Shown piece after piece: positions 7,133 through 14,425 of a stretch of 30,969 bases of DNA. Every line of letters starts with the position of its first letter. The first letter of the stretch is position 1. The notes beneath the pieces are model-generated. The model was not told the DNA's origin and searched no databases. It saw only the letters and a program-made list of their open reading frames with translations. Position numbers and translations under genes: made by a program. This DNA is from Fibrobacter sp. Its GTDB lineage: Bacteria > Fibrobacterota > Fibrobacteria > Fibrobacterales > Fibrobacteraceae. The stretch is taken from NCBI GenBank assembly GCA_016295375.1, contig JAEDLI010000017.1, positions 1 through 30,969 of the forward strand, written 5' to 3'.

Positions 7133-10100
7133 ATGAGTGTCGCGAACCTTTCCGTACGTCGCCCGGTGCTCATGAGCGTAATGGCGCTCGTAATCCTCCT
7201 TCTCGGCGCTTTTGGAGCCTCAGGCCTCGGCATCCGCGAATACCCCAATGTCGATTATCCGATTATTCAGGTGCGTACTTCGTATCCGGGCGCAAATGCC
7301 GCCGTGGTTGAAGCCGAAGTTACCGAAATCTTGGAAGCTTCCATCAATAGCGCGTCAGGCATCAAGGCTCTCACGTCCACTAGTAGTGACGGGTACTCTT
7401 ACATCAGTATCGAGTTTGAAACGGGCATGGACCTGGAAGCGGCCGCCAATGAAATTCGCGACCGCGTGAGCCGTGTGCGCCGTAAGCTCCCTGACGATGT
7501 GGATGAACCGACAATTTACAAGTCCGATAGTGATTCCGACCCGATTCTGATAGCAAGTCTCGTGAGCGACACCCATGATGCTATGGAAGTGTCCGAAATT
7601 GCACGTAACCAGGTGAAGGAACGCCTGCAGACAATTTCCGGTGTTTCTGAAGTAATGCTATGGGGCGAAAAACAGCCGACAGTTCGCCTTTGGATAGACC
7701 CCATTCGCTTGCAGGCTTTGGGGGTTTCGGGTGCCGAATTGTCTGCAGCCCTTAGCCGTGGCAACCTTGAACTGCCCTCGGGCACTATCGAGGGGAGCGA
7801 AACGACCCTTTCCATCCGCACTCTTGGACGTGTGGTTGACCCTGTTGAATTTAAGAACATTGCTGTGAAGACAGCCGATGATGGCTCTGTGATTCATATA
7901 TCCGATGTGGCCGATATCCACTACGAACCCAAGGACACGCGCACGGGTTTCAAACGCACCGGCAAGAATACGATTTCCGTTGCAATAGTGGCGCAACCCG
8001 GTTCGAACCATGTGGAAATCGCCGACGAGTTCTACAAGCGAGTTGAAGATATCCGCCGCGAACTTCCCGAGGGAGTGCAGCTTCTGTACGGTCGTGATAC
8101 GTCTGTAAATATCCGTGCCTCCATCAAGGAAGTGGTAGAGACCATCTTTATCGCATTCATTTTGGTTATTGCGATTATCTTTGCTTTCTTGCGCGAAGGG
8201 CGTACGACACTGATTCCGATGGTGGTGGTGCCAGTCTCGGTAATCGGAAGCTTTTTTGTTCTTTACCTATGCGGATTTAGCATCAACGTATTGACGCTTT
8301 TGGCGATGGTCTTGGCAATAGGACTTGTTGTTGATGATGCCATTGTGATTGTCGAAAACATCTACCATAGGATTGAAAACGGCATGACGCCCAAGCAGGC
8401 TGCGGTCGCGGGGACGAACGAAATCTTTTTCGCGGTGATTGCGACATCCGTGGTGCTCATGGCTGTGTTTGTGCCTGTGCTTGCTTTGGGCGGCACTACG
8501 GGACTCTTGTTCCGCGAATTTGTCGCGGTGATGATTGGGACGGTGTTTCTTTCGACGCTCTGTGCGCTCACGCTTTCGCCGATGCTCTGTTCCAAGTTTC
8601 TAAAGCGCCAGAAAAAGGGATTTTTCTTCAAGGTGACAGAACCCTTATTTGAAGGACTGAACAAGGGGTATGCGTTCTTGCTCGGACTCTTCCTCAAGTT
8701 CCGTTTTTTGATGTTCCCGGTAGTGGCGGCCCTATTGTTTGCGGCTTATTACTGCTTCAACAACATGAGTAGCGAAATGGCGCCGACCGAAGATTCCAGT
8801 GCCATCATGGTGAACACATCGATGCCCGAAGGAGTATCGTTGACCCGCACCAAGCGTATGGCTGACGCATTCGTGGAAGAAATGACTGCCATTATGGATA
8901 CGAGCGAGTACATGGAGGTCCAGTCGGGTGCGCGTAGTGCAGGTAGTTCCATGATTCGCATTACTCTTAACAAGGACAAGGATGCGCGCCGCCCGCAGAG
9001 CGAAATTGCGCATGCAATTCAGGTGCTTGGTAACGAATATCCCGATCTTCGCGTGATGGTATTTGAGCCGCAGAGCATCAGCACGCAGCGCGGCGGGCTT
9101 CCGGTGCAGTTTGTGTTGCAGGCCCCGAATATCGAGATTTTGCGTACGTTGGTGCCTAAGTTCGAAGAGGCGGCGGGCAGGAGTCCTGTATTTAGCGTGG
9201 TGAATACGAATTTGAGATTCACGAAACCCGAATTGCATATCGAGATTTTGCGTGACAAGGCGAACGAGGAAGGCGTTTCGGTGAACGATATCGCGCAGGC
9301 AGTTCAGTTAGCCATAAGCGACCAGACTTACGGGGAATACTACAAGGACGGACGCCAGTACGATATCATCGGAGCGGTGGGTTATCAGTACCGTAGCATG
9401 CCTGAGAATATATCGATGCTCTCGGTCAAGAATGCGAAGGGTGAACTTGTGAGTCTTGAAAATTTCATCACGTATGTTGAAAAGTCCGCTTCGCCGTCGC
9501 TGCCGCGCTACAACCGCTTTTCGGCCGCAACGATTCAGGCGGGCCTTGTGCCCGGCAAGACGATTGGGGACGGCATAGAAGAAATGCGCCGCATTGCAAA
9601 GGGGCTGCTTAAGGATTATCCAAGTGTGAGTACCACCCTAACCGGCTCATCGAAAGAATTCGAGGAAAGTTCCAGCGGTCTTTACATCGTGTTCCTGCTT
9701 GCGCTTGCGCTTGTGTTCCTGGTACTTGCAGGGCAGTTCGAAAGTTTCCGCGCACCCTTTGTGATATTTTTTACGGTTCCGCTGGCCTTGGCAGGGGCTC
9801 TCGTTTGTCTGTTCGTTACCGGCCAGACTCTCAACATCTTCAGCGAGATTGCGCTCATATTGCTTATCGCGCTCGTGACAAAGAACGGCATCCTGATTGT
9901 GGAATTTGCAAACCAGATTGCAGCGAATACCGGATGTTCCAAACTGGAGGCGGCTCGGCTCGCGGCGGAACGCCGCTTCCGCCCAATCCTCATGACGAGC
10001 CTTTCCACCGTATTGGGCGCGGTGCCGCTGATACTCACCGGCACCCCGAGCCGCATCGCTATGGGCATCGCTATCGCAGGCGGCCTTACCTTCGCAACCT

Positions 10101-10189
10101 TCATGACCCTCTTTATTGTGCCCGCGGCTTACAGCTTCTTTGCGGGGAAGGTGGAAGTTTCTACCAGCGACGCCTCGAAGATGGCCTAG
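7133..10189 (+). CDS. RND-family inner-membrane efflux pump (AcrB/HAE1-like)
   Basis: The 1018-residue protein is a proton-driven tripartite efflux pump. It opens with SVRRPVLMSVMALVILLLGAF (TM1), then porter-domain sequence (YPGANAAVVEAEVT), TM2-TM6 and, in TM4, the paired aspartates Asp401-Asp402 in LVVDDAIVIVEN, equivalent to AcrB D407/D408. Lys917 in ALVTKNGILIVEF corresponds to the TM10 lysine of the proton relay. Length and motifs are normal, so the pump should be functional. No TolC-like gene is nearby, so the outer-membrane channel must come from elsewhere. An AGG lies 6 nt before the ATG. The substrate range cannot be read from sequence. Confidence 0.95.
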   Translation: MSVANLSVRRPVLMSVMALVILLLGAFGASGLGIREYPNVDYPIIQVRTSYPGANAAVVEAEVTEILEASINSASGIKALTSTSSDGYSYISIEFETGMDLEAAANEIRDRVSRVRRKLPDDVDEPTIYKSDSDSDPILIASLVSDTHDAMEVSEIARNQVKERLQTISGVSEVMLWGEKQPTVRLWIDPIRLQALGVSGAELSAALSRGNLELPSGTIEGSETTLSIRTLGRVVDPVEFKNIAVKTADDGSVIHISDVADIHYEPKDTRTGFKRTGKNTISVAIVAQPGSNHVEIADEFYKRVEDIRRELPEGVQLLYGRDTSVNIRASIKEVVETIFIAFILVIAIIFAFLREGRTTLIPMVVVPVSVIGSFFVLYLCGFSINVLTLLAMVLAIGLVVDDAIVIVENIYHRIENGMTPKQAAVAGTNEIFFAVIATSVVLMAVFVPVLALGGTTGLLFREFVAVMIGTVFLSTLCALTLSPMLCSKFLKRQKKGFFFKVTEPLFEGLNKGYAFLLGLFLKFRFLMFPVVAALLFAAYYCFNNMSSEMAPTEDSSAIMVNTSMPEGVSLTRTKRMADAFVEEMTAIMDTSEYMEVQSGARSAGSSMIRITLNKDKDARRPQSEIAHAIQVLGNEYPDLRVMVFEPQSISTQRGGLPVQFVLQAPNIEILRTLVPKFEEAAGRSPVFSVVNTNLRFTKPELHIEILRDKANEEGVSVNDIAQAVQLAISDQTYGEYYKDGRQYDIIGAVGYQYRSMPENISMLSVKNAKGELVSLENFITYVEKSASPSLPRYNRFSAATIQAGLVPGKTIGDGIEEMRRIAKGLLKDYPSVSTTLTGSSKEFEESSSGLYIVFLLALALVFLVLAGQFESFRAPFVIFFTVPLALAGALVCLFVTGQTLNIFSEIALILLIALVTKNGILIVEFANQIAANTGCSKLEAARLAAERRFRPILMTSLSTVLGAVPLILTGTPSRIAMGIAIAGGLTFATFMTLFIVPAAYSFFAGKVEVSTSDASKMA

Positions 10190-10236
10190 CCGTTCGCGCT
10201 AGAGTTAAGCCAACAAGTACAGGGCTGGCGCTGTTT

Positions 10237-10533
10237 TTATGCAGGGGCAAAAGTCTTGATTTTGTCAAGTTCTGCGGCAATCTCTATTTTCAAGTTTCTG
10301 ATGTCAATGTCGTCTTGTAGTGAGATGAAGTAATCATCGGAGACACCGAAAAATTTGGCGAGCCTTAAAGACGTATCAACGGATATCCTTCTGCGGTCGT
10401 GAAGAATGTCCTGAATTCGTGAGACGGGTACATTGATGGCCTGTGCTACTTTGTAGGCCGATAAATCCATAGGAGAAAAAAACTCTTCAGTCAGGATTTC
10501 CCCGATGGTGGGTGTCTTGATGTGTTTTTTCAT
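10237..10533 (-). CDS. higA: HigA-family antitoxin (XRE helix-turn-helix)
   Basis: The 98-residue protein is a HigA/VapI-type antitoxin. It begins with the typical PTIGEILTEEFFSPMDLS region and has a helix-turn-helix (AYKVAQAINVPVSRIQDIL, about 28-46) followed by RRRISVDTSLRLAKFFG, the family signature. It should neutralise HigB and repress its own operon. Its AGGAG site lies 7 nt before the ATG and overlaps the higB stop region (9 bp gap), giving the toxin-first order characteristic of higBA. The tail past residue 75 is acidic and probably flexible. Confidence 0.93.
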   Translation of the reverse strand: MKKHIKTPTIGEILTEEFFSPMDLSAYKVAQAINVPVSRIQDILHDRRRISVDTSLRLAKFFGVSDDYFISLQDDIDIRNLKIEIAAELDKIKTFAPA

Positions 10534-10542
10534 AACATGCTC

Positions 10543-10824
10543 CTAATGGTAATCTACTATCTCAACGTTATAAAAGTGCCCATTGTTTATTGTAAAGCAT
10601 ATACGCCATTGGTCATTTATACGGATGGAATATTGATTTGCTCTTTTTCCATGTAATTGCTCCAAATGATTGTTTGGAGGGATTCGTAAATCGTCAAGTG
10701 TCATGGCATTGTCAATCATCATCAGTTTTCTTAGTGCTACTTTTTGAATGGTGCTTGGCAACCGCCTAGAATACTCCTGATTATAGATATGTTCCGTCTC
10801 TCTGTCAGCAAAGCTTTTTATCAT
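10543..10824 (-). CDS. higB: HigB-family toxin (RelE superfamily mRNA interferase)
   Basis: The 93-residue protein matches HigB/plasmid-maintenance killer toxins: MIKSFADRETEHIY at the start, the RKLMMIDNAMTLDDLRIPPNNHLEQL middle part and the core YSIRINDQWRICF, whose Arg residues lie in the RNase site of the RelE fold. HigB toxins cleave mRNA on the ribosome. It precedes higA, as expected. No Shine-Dalgarno precedes the ATG, and the strong promoter upstream ends only 2 bp before it, so the message may be leaderless or translated by an unusual route. All family core residues appear intact, so the toxin is probably active. Confidence 0.93.
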   Translation of the reverse strand: MIKSFADRETEHIYNQEYSRRLPSTIQKVALRKLMMIDNAMTLDDLRIPPNNHLEQLHGKRANQYSIRINDQWRICFTINNGHFYNVEIVDYH

Positions 10825-10826
10825 TT

Positions 10827-10855
10827 AATATACCTTTTTAGCGTGTATATGTCAA
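10827..10855 (-). promoter_or_regulatory. higBA promoter with overlapping inverted-repeat operator
   Basis: On the reverse strand TTGACA (10855-10850), a 17 bp spacer and TATATT (10832-10827) form an almost perfect sigma70 promoter. ATATAC (10828-10833) and GTATAT (10845-10850) are 6 bp inverted arms separated by 11 bp, covering the -10 box and touching the -35 box. This is a good candidate for the HigA operator. Confidence 0.7.
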
Positions 10856-11041
10856 GCGGGTATAATCACTTTATGGGGCAAAGTGAATTTGTAAGGGGTA
10901 ATATATGTATTTCCCCCAAAAATAGGGCAAACTATTGTTGCTTCCCGGTAGAAAATTTGCTTCTTATGACTGTTTACAAAAATTTACTTTTTTTTGGAGG
11001 AAATAATTTAGATTAGACGGCGTAATACAAGGAGAATCCAG

Positions 11042-11764
11042 ATGAAAAATTTCGGCAAAAAACTTGCACTCGTTACTTTGTCCGCCTGCATGGCTCTGTT
11101 CTTTGCTGCGTGTAGTAGCGATTCCGATAACTCCGACCCGACACAACCCGCACAATCTAGCGAAGATGGACAGAATGGTGAAGGACAGGGCGGCGAGGGC
11201 GGAGATCAACCAGCTGCCGAGAATACCTTTACGGATCCCCGCGATGGTAAAACATACAAGTTCGTGACCATCGGAAGCTAGACCTGGTTTGCACAGAACC
11301 TGAATTTTGATGTGACAGGAAGTTCCTGCTACGACGACAACCCTGCAAATTGCGATACCTACGGTAGACTCTATACGCACGATGCGGCCGCAAACGCTTG
11401 CCCAAGTGGATGGCATCTGCCGAGCTTTGACGAAGGCTCTGCCCTGCTTGAAAGCGCATCAAGCAACGGAAAAAGAAACGGAGAGGGTGATGCGGGAAAG
11501 TTCCTTAAATCCGCCAGTGGCTGGTCCGACGGCGGTAACGGTGAAGATTCCTATGGCTTCAATCTGCTCCCTGCCGGCTATTTCAACACGGACATGAACA
11601 ATATTTCTCAGTACAAGAAAATGGGAAGTACCGCTCAACTTTGGACAGCATCCGAAGCAACCGGCGGGTATTGGAACTGCTTGTTCTTTAACACCGCCAG
11701 CTATGTCGCACAATCGAAAGAGTTGGCAAATACGAAAATGTCTGTCCGTTGCGTGAAAGACTAG
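11042..11764 (+). pseudogene. Fibrobacter major-domain lipoprotein interrupted by an amber codon
   Basis: One frame runs from the ATG at 11042 (AAGGAG 5 nt upstream) to a stop at 11764, broken only by TAG at 11279-11281. The first part is a lipoprotein signal with Cys in FFAACSSDS and an acidic Gly/Glu linker. The domain starts FTDPRDGKTYKFVTIGS, then TAG, then TWFAQNL, and continues with YGRLYTHDAA, ACPSGWHLPS, GFNLLPAGYF and ends MSVRCVKD. Family members (TIGR02145) read IGSQTW at this point, so TAG replaces a Gln codon (CAG) by one base change. Without readthrough only a 79-residue fragment is made. Everything downstream is intact, so the lesion is recent or an error. Confidence 0.85.
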
Positions 11765-12060
11765 AAACTGTGTGTTGCGAGGGAACACCGTGACCGAGCA
11801 ACCTCCTGCGTAGCGAATCTATTTTGCGAGGCGAGAGGGCATAGTTGCTAGGCAAAAAATCCGGAGGGTAGCGACGAACAAAGTGAAGTTGCGACCGACG
11901 GTCTTTTTTGCAGGCGACTGTGCCCTTGAGACTCGGATTATTAAGGGGGCGTTGCGGGGAGTCCCCGCAGAGGGGGTGCTGGAAGACTCGCCCTGGACCC
12001 TATCGCTTCGCTCCAAGGTGACAACAGGGCAAGGCTGCAAGCAGGGGGAGGCTTCCCCCT
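11765..12060. other. Gene-free spacer made of GC-rich short repeats and hairpins
   Basis: No credible gene is seen. TGCGGGG (11953-11959), loop AGT, CCCCGCA (11963-11969) is a perfect hairpin. It is preceded by GGGGCGTTGCGG (11946-11957), a 12-mer that recurs at 19547-19558 in another spacer. Other stretches contain GCGAGG/GCGAC-type short motifs. The composition suggests decayed dispersed intergenic repeats rather than a coding relic. Confidence 0.5.
12043..12060. terminator. Hairpin between convergent units, possible terminator
   Basis: AGGGGGA (12043-12049), loop GGCT, TCCCCCT (12054-12060) is a perfect 7 bp stem, followed on the + strand by TTTATT. It directly abuts the stop of the reverse-strand ftsB/divIC-like gene. 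The T-run is short, so termination is uncertain. Confidence 0.45.
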
Positions 12061-12342
12061 TTATTCCACCAGCTGAAAGACTTTTTCGCCCTTGCGGCTC
12101 ATGCCGTAGCGGCTGCGGAGGACTCCTTCTTTGTAGAGGGAGTCGTTTTCAAGCAGTTCGATTTCTTTTTTGTACTGCTCGATGAGGGCGTTGAGGGAAT
12201 CCACCTTGGCCTGGTACATGGCAATTTCTTGCTTGACCTGGTTTTGTCTCGGAAAACTGTTCTTGCCAAAGGCCAGTTCGGCCACGACGATGGAGAGCAG
12301 AAACAGCACGGCAATGATGGCGATGTATTTCTTTTTGTGCAT
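12061..12342 (-). CDS. FtsB/DivIC-family septum formation protein
   Basis: The 93-residue protein has a short basic cytoplasmic start (MHKKKY), one transmembrane helix (about 6-26), a coiled coil rich in Gln, Leu, Lys and Glu (about 34-68) and the C-terminal YGMSRKGEKVFQLVE segment typical of FtsB/DivIC. These bitopic proteins bridge FtsL and FtsQ/DivIB in the divisome. The ATG overlaps the dprA stop by one base (TGATG), so translation is probably coupled to dprA. Which of the FtsB or DivIC names applies cannot be settled here. Confidence 0.85.
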   Translation of the reverse strand: MHKKKYIAIIAVLFLLSIVVAELAFGKNSFPRQNQVKQEIAMYQAKVDSLNALIEQYKKEIELLENDSLYKEGVLRSRYGMSRKGEKVFQLVE

Positions 12343-13223
12343 CAGGGCTCTCCGTTGAAATAGAACTGGAAATTGTCCTTGCTTTCGGCAAGGCCCGCGA
12401 TTTCCAGTTCTGTTAATATAGCTAAAAGTTGGGGAGTTGCTAGGGTCAACTCGGATTGAATCTCCGAAAAAGTTTTTCGGAATCCCTTGAACTTGAAGAA
12501 CAGTTCCTTGGCGCCTTGGGTCAGGTTGCAGCCCGACCGTTCGAGTTCGGCAATCTGCTGCCCTTGTGTGCGGGGAAGTCCAATTACTTTGTACAGATTT
12601 TCAGGAATAAAGACGGGGGAGGCAACTCCTTGGTCCAGCAGCTGGTTGGTGCCGCCTGCCACCTCGCAGTCAAAATCTCCGGGGCAGGCGTAGAGCGCCT
12701 TGCCTTCTTTCTTGGTGAATTCGCCGGTCAGGAGGGCGCCGCCCTTGACCTTACTCTGGACTATGACGGTGCACTTGGAAAGCCCGCTGATAATCTTGTT
12801 CCGGGCGACAAAGTTTCCCTTGAAGCTGGAGGTGTTTCCTTCGTATTCGCTGACCAGGGCCCCGCCCTCTTCTAGAATCCGGTCGGCCAGGAACTTTCGT
12901 GACCCCTGGATGGGAGCATCCAGACCTTGGGCAAGAACTGCAATGGTCGGGATTCCGAAATCTAGGGCCGCCTCGTGACAGTAAAAGTCTATGCCCTGGG
13001 CAAGTCCCGACACCACCACGGCACGGGTTTCCTGGAGAGACCTGACCAGGTGGTGGCACAGTTCCCGCCCGCTGTTAGAAGGCCTGCGGGTGCCCACCAT
13101 GGCCACTCCGATTCCTTCGGGGATGTTCCCCTTGATAAATAGCCTGGCCGGTCGGTAAATGGAAGAATCCAGCAAAAGGGGAAAATGCGCAGTAATGCAG
13201 GCGGTGGTGTTTCTATCTTTCAT
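12342..13223 (-). CDS. dprA: DNA-protecting protein DprA (Smf)
   Basis: DprA loads RecA on incoming single-stranded DNA during transformation. The 293-residue product has the Rossmann-like core: AMVGTRRPSNSGRE (about 41-54), VVSGLAQGIDFYCHEAAL (71-87), GGALVSEY (120-127), NFVARNKIISGLS (137-149) and GGALLTGEF, plus a C-terminal winged-helix-like part (about 235-293). The frame is open upstream to 13862, but that part is antisense to mazG. I start at the ATG at 13221-13223, which leaves HFPLLLDSSIYRPARLFIKG as the usual N-terminal motif. The N-terminal SAM domain of longer DprA proteins is missing. Only 3 bp separate this start from that of mazG. Confidence 0.9.
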   Translation of the reverse strand: MKDRNTTACITAHFPLLLDSSIYRPARLFIKGNIPEGIGVAMVGTRRPSNSGRELCHHLVRSLQETRAVVVSGLAQGIDFYCHEAALDFGIPTIAVLAQGLDAPIQGSRKFLADRILEEGGALVSEYEGNTSSFKGNFVARNKIISGLSKCTVIVQSKVKGGALLTGEFTKKEGKALYACPGDFDCEVAGGTNQLLDQGVASPVFIPENLYKVIGLPRTQGQQIAELERSGCNLTQGAKELFFKFKGFRKTFSEIQSELTLATPQLLAILTELEIAGLAESKDNFQFYFNGEP

Positions 13224-13226
13224 GGT

Positions 13227-14036
13227 ATGAAATATTCCTTTGACGACTTGGTGAAAATTATGGAGCGCCTCCGTTCTGCAAACGGATGCCCCTGGGACAA
13301 GGAACAGACAACCCATTCCCTGCTCCCTTACTTGGTAGAAGAGAGTTTTGAGTTTATCGATGCCGCCCAAGAGGGGGACGCCTCCCACATGTGCGAAGAG
13401 CTTGGGGACGTGCTTTTGCAGGTGGTGTTCCACGCCCAGGTCATGAAGGAGTCCGGTGACTTTACCGTCGATGACGTGGTACAGGGAATCTGTGAAAAGA
13501 TGGTCCGCAGGCACCCTCACGTGTTCGGGGATGCCCATGTGGAGAACGCCGCCGGAGTCTCGCGGCAGTGGGACAAAATCAAGTCCTCCGAAAAGAACAA
13601 TCTGAAAACAGCCGGCGGGTCCGTTATGGACAAAGTAAGCAAAAGCATGCCGCCGCTCGCCCGGGCCCAGGACATCATCCGTCGAGCCGCTAGGGCGGGG
13701 TTCGACTGGGACGCCCGGGAACCTGTATTTGAAAAGGCCCAGGAAGAATTTACAGAATTCCGCGCCGAAATGCAAGGAATTTCTGAAAAAAATGCAAATA
13801 TCGACCGCCTGGAAGACGAATTCGGCGATATCATGTTCAGCCTGGTGAACGTGGCGCGCCACTGCGGGTTCAATGCCTCCATAGCGCTCCAGCGGGCAAA
13901 CAGCAAGTTCGAGAAGCGTTTCCGCAAGGTAGAGGCCATGTGCAAGGAGGTGGGCAAGGAAATGCCCGAGGTGGGCCTGGAAGGCCTACAGCAGATGTGG
14001 AAACAGGCAAAGGCAGTTGTCAGTGATGAGTTGTGA
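13227..14036 (+). CDS. mazG: Nucleoside triphosphate pyrophosphohydrolase MazG
   Basis: MazG hydrolyses NTPs and dNTPs to monophosphates and pyrophosphate, clearing damaged nucleotides. The 269-residue product has two MazG folds: the first with CPWDKEQTTHSLLPYLVEES and the metal-binding EESFEF and EELGD motifs (38-61), the second with EEFTEF and EDEFGDIMF (about 173-205). The frame continues upstream to 13185, but the ATG at 13227 matches the family start. The last codons, from about 14018, lie in a short dispersed repeat, so AVVSDEL and the TGA stop appear to come from that repeat. The gene is divergent from dprA. Confidence 0.93.
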   Translation: MKYSFDDLVKIMERLRSANGCPWDKEQTTHSLLPYLVEESFEFIDAAQEGDASHMCEELGDVLLQVVFHAQVMKESGDFTVDDVVQGICEKMVRRHPHVFGDAHVENAAGVSRQWDKIKSSEKNNLKTAGGSVMDKVSKSMPPLARAQDIIRRAARAGFDWDAREPVFEKAQEEFTEFRAEMQGISEKNANIDRLEDEFGDIMFSLVNVARHCGFNASIALQRANSKFEKRFRKVEAMCKEVGKEMPEVGLEGLQQMWKQAKAVVSDEL

Positions 14037-14051
14037 GTTGTCAGTTTTCAG
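14026..14051. repeat. Short dispersed repeat (ATGAGTTGTGAG / GTCAGTTTTCAG) overlapping the mazG stop
   Basis: ATGAGTTGTGAG (14026-14037) recurs exactly at 26845-26856. GTCAGTTTTCAG (14040-14051) recurs as its reverse complement at 26920-26931. The repeat spans the mazG stop codon and the start of the spacer. The rest of the spacer to 14229 holds the CCTAACCCCTA element at 14133-14143 (also at 19690-19700), a hairpin and a promoter described separately. Confidence 0.6.
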
Positions 14052-14179
14052 CAATGCCATCTTTGGCCGTGAGGTTGAGGTTGGTGCATCCTTTAACCCG
14101 TGCGACACATCTTGTCCCCTGCAGCCCTAATACCTAACCCCTACCGCTTAACTAAGAACATTCCAATGTGGATTATGGT

Positions 14180-14210
14180 CCGGACAGATTTTTTTGTCCG
14201 GGCTTTTGTT
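14180..14210 (+). terminator. Probable terminator downstream of mazG
   Basis: CCGGAC (14180-14185) and GTCCGG (14196-14201) pair around a T-rich 10 nt loop and are followed by GCTTTTGTTTT. The stem is only 6 bp. Its 3' arm overlaps the possible -35 box of the small RNA promoter. Confidence 0.5.
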
Positions 14211-14223
14211 TTGGGGTTATATT
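14194..14223 (+). promoter_or_regulatory. Promoter of the candidate small RNA
   Basis: TTGTCC (14194-14199), 18 bp, and TATATT (14218-14223). The expected start point about 7 nt on is 14230, exactly where the closing stem of the RNA begins. Confidence 0.55.
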
Positions 14224-14229
14224 ATGGAT

Positions 14230-14312
14230 GTGCTTCCAGTAAGTCCTGGTTCTGGAGAAGGGATGCCGGATCGAACCGCGGGGTAGGACCTACCGGAAGC
14301 ACTCTCTTTTTT
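14230..14312 (+). ncRNA. Candidate structured small RNA of unknown family
   Basis: Bases 14230-14302 fold into one long rod. GTGCTTCC (14230-14237) pairs with GGAAGCAC (14295-14302). Inside, GTA pairs with TAC and GTCCT (14243-14247) with AGGAC (14285-14289), each step set off by a symmetrical A/C mismatch. GGTTC (14248-14252) pairs with GAACC (14273-14277), leaving a one-sided 7 nt bulge GCGGGGT (14278-14284). A short TGG/CCG stem and a purine-rich loop (AGAAGGGATG) close the tip. TCTCTTTTTT follows the last pair, like a terminator, and a -10 box lies 7 nt before the first. It is not the SRP RNA, which is at 27849-27950, nor a tRNA. I do not recognise the family. Confidence 0.55.
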
Positions 14313-14352
14313 AAGTTTTTATGAATGTAGGGTGAGACTTGCCGCAAGGCAA

Positions 14353-14386
14353 GAAAAAACGCAGGCCTCATGGGCCTGCGTTTTAT
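14353..14386 (-). terminator. Terminator of fusA (probably bidirectional)
   Basis: ACGCAGGCC (14359-14367), 5 nt loop, GGCCTGCGT (14373-14381) is a perfect 9 bp stem flanked by A-runs on the left and TTTT on the right, so it gives U-runs in both directions. Beside it, CTTGCC-GCAA-GGCAAG (14338-14353) forms a second small hairpin with a GNRA-type loop. Confidence 0.88.
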
Positions 14387-14425
14387 GTTGTCTTGAAACT
14401 GAGCGCTTCTAGGCGATTGCCTTTA

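Noticed and set aside
11279..11281. Genetic code change or programmed TAG recoding
   Set aside because: Other genes in the window end normally at TAG, and no recoding structure is evident; a point mutation is simpler.
13224..13862. N-terminal extension of dprA up to 13862
   Set aside because: It is antisense to mazG and shows no DprA or SAM-domain sequence; the family N-terminus begins at 13223.
14253..14290. tRNA-like T-loop (TTCGATC on the reverse strand) within the same region
   Set aside because: The T stem pairs poorly and no matching 5' acceptor strand or D arm exists.
14230..14302. SRP RNA assignment for the hairpin RNA
   Set aside because: It lacks the CAGG/GNRA/AGCA tip, and a convincing SRP RNA is present at 27849-27950.
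14100..14324. 74-codon open frame across the mazG-fusA spacer
   Set aside because: It crosses a terminator, a promoter and the structured RNA and has no ribosome-binding site or protein-like composition.
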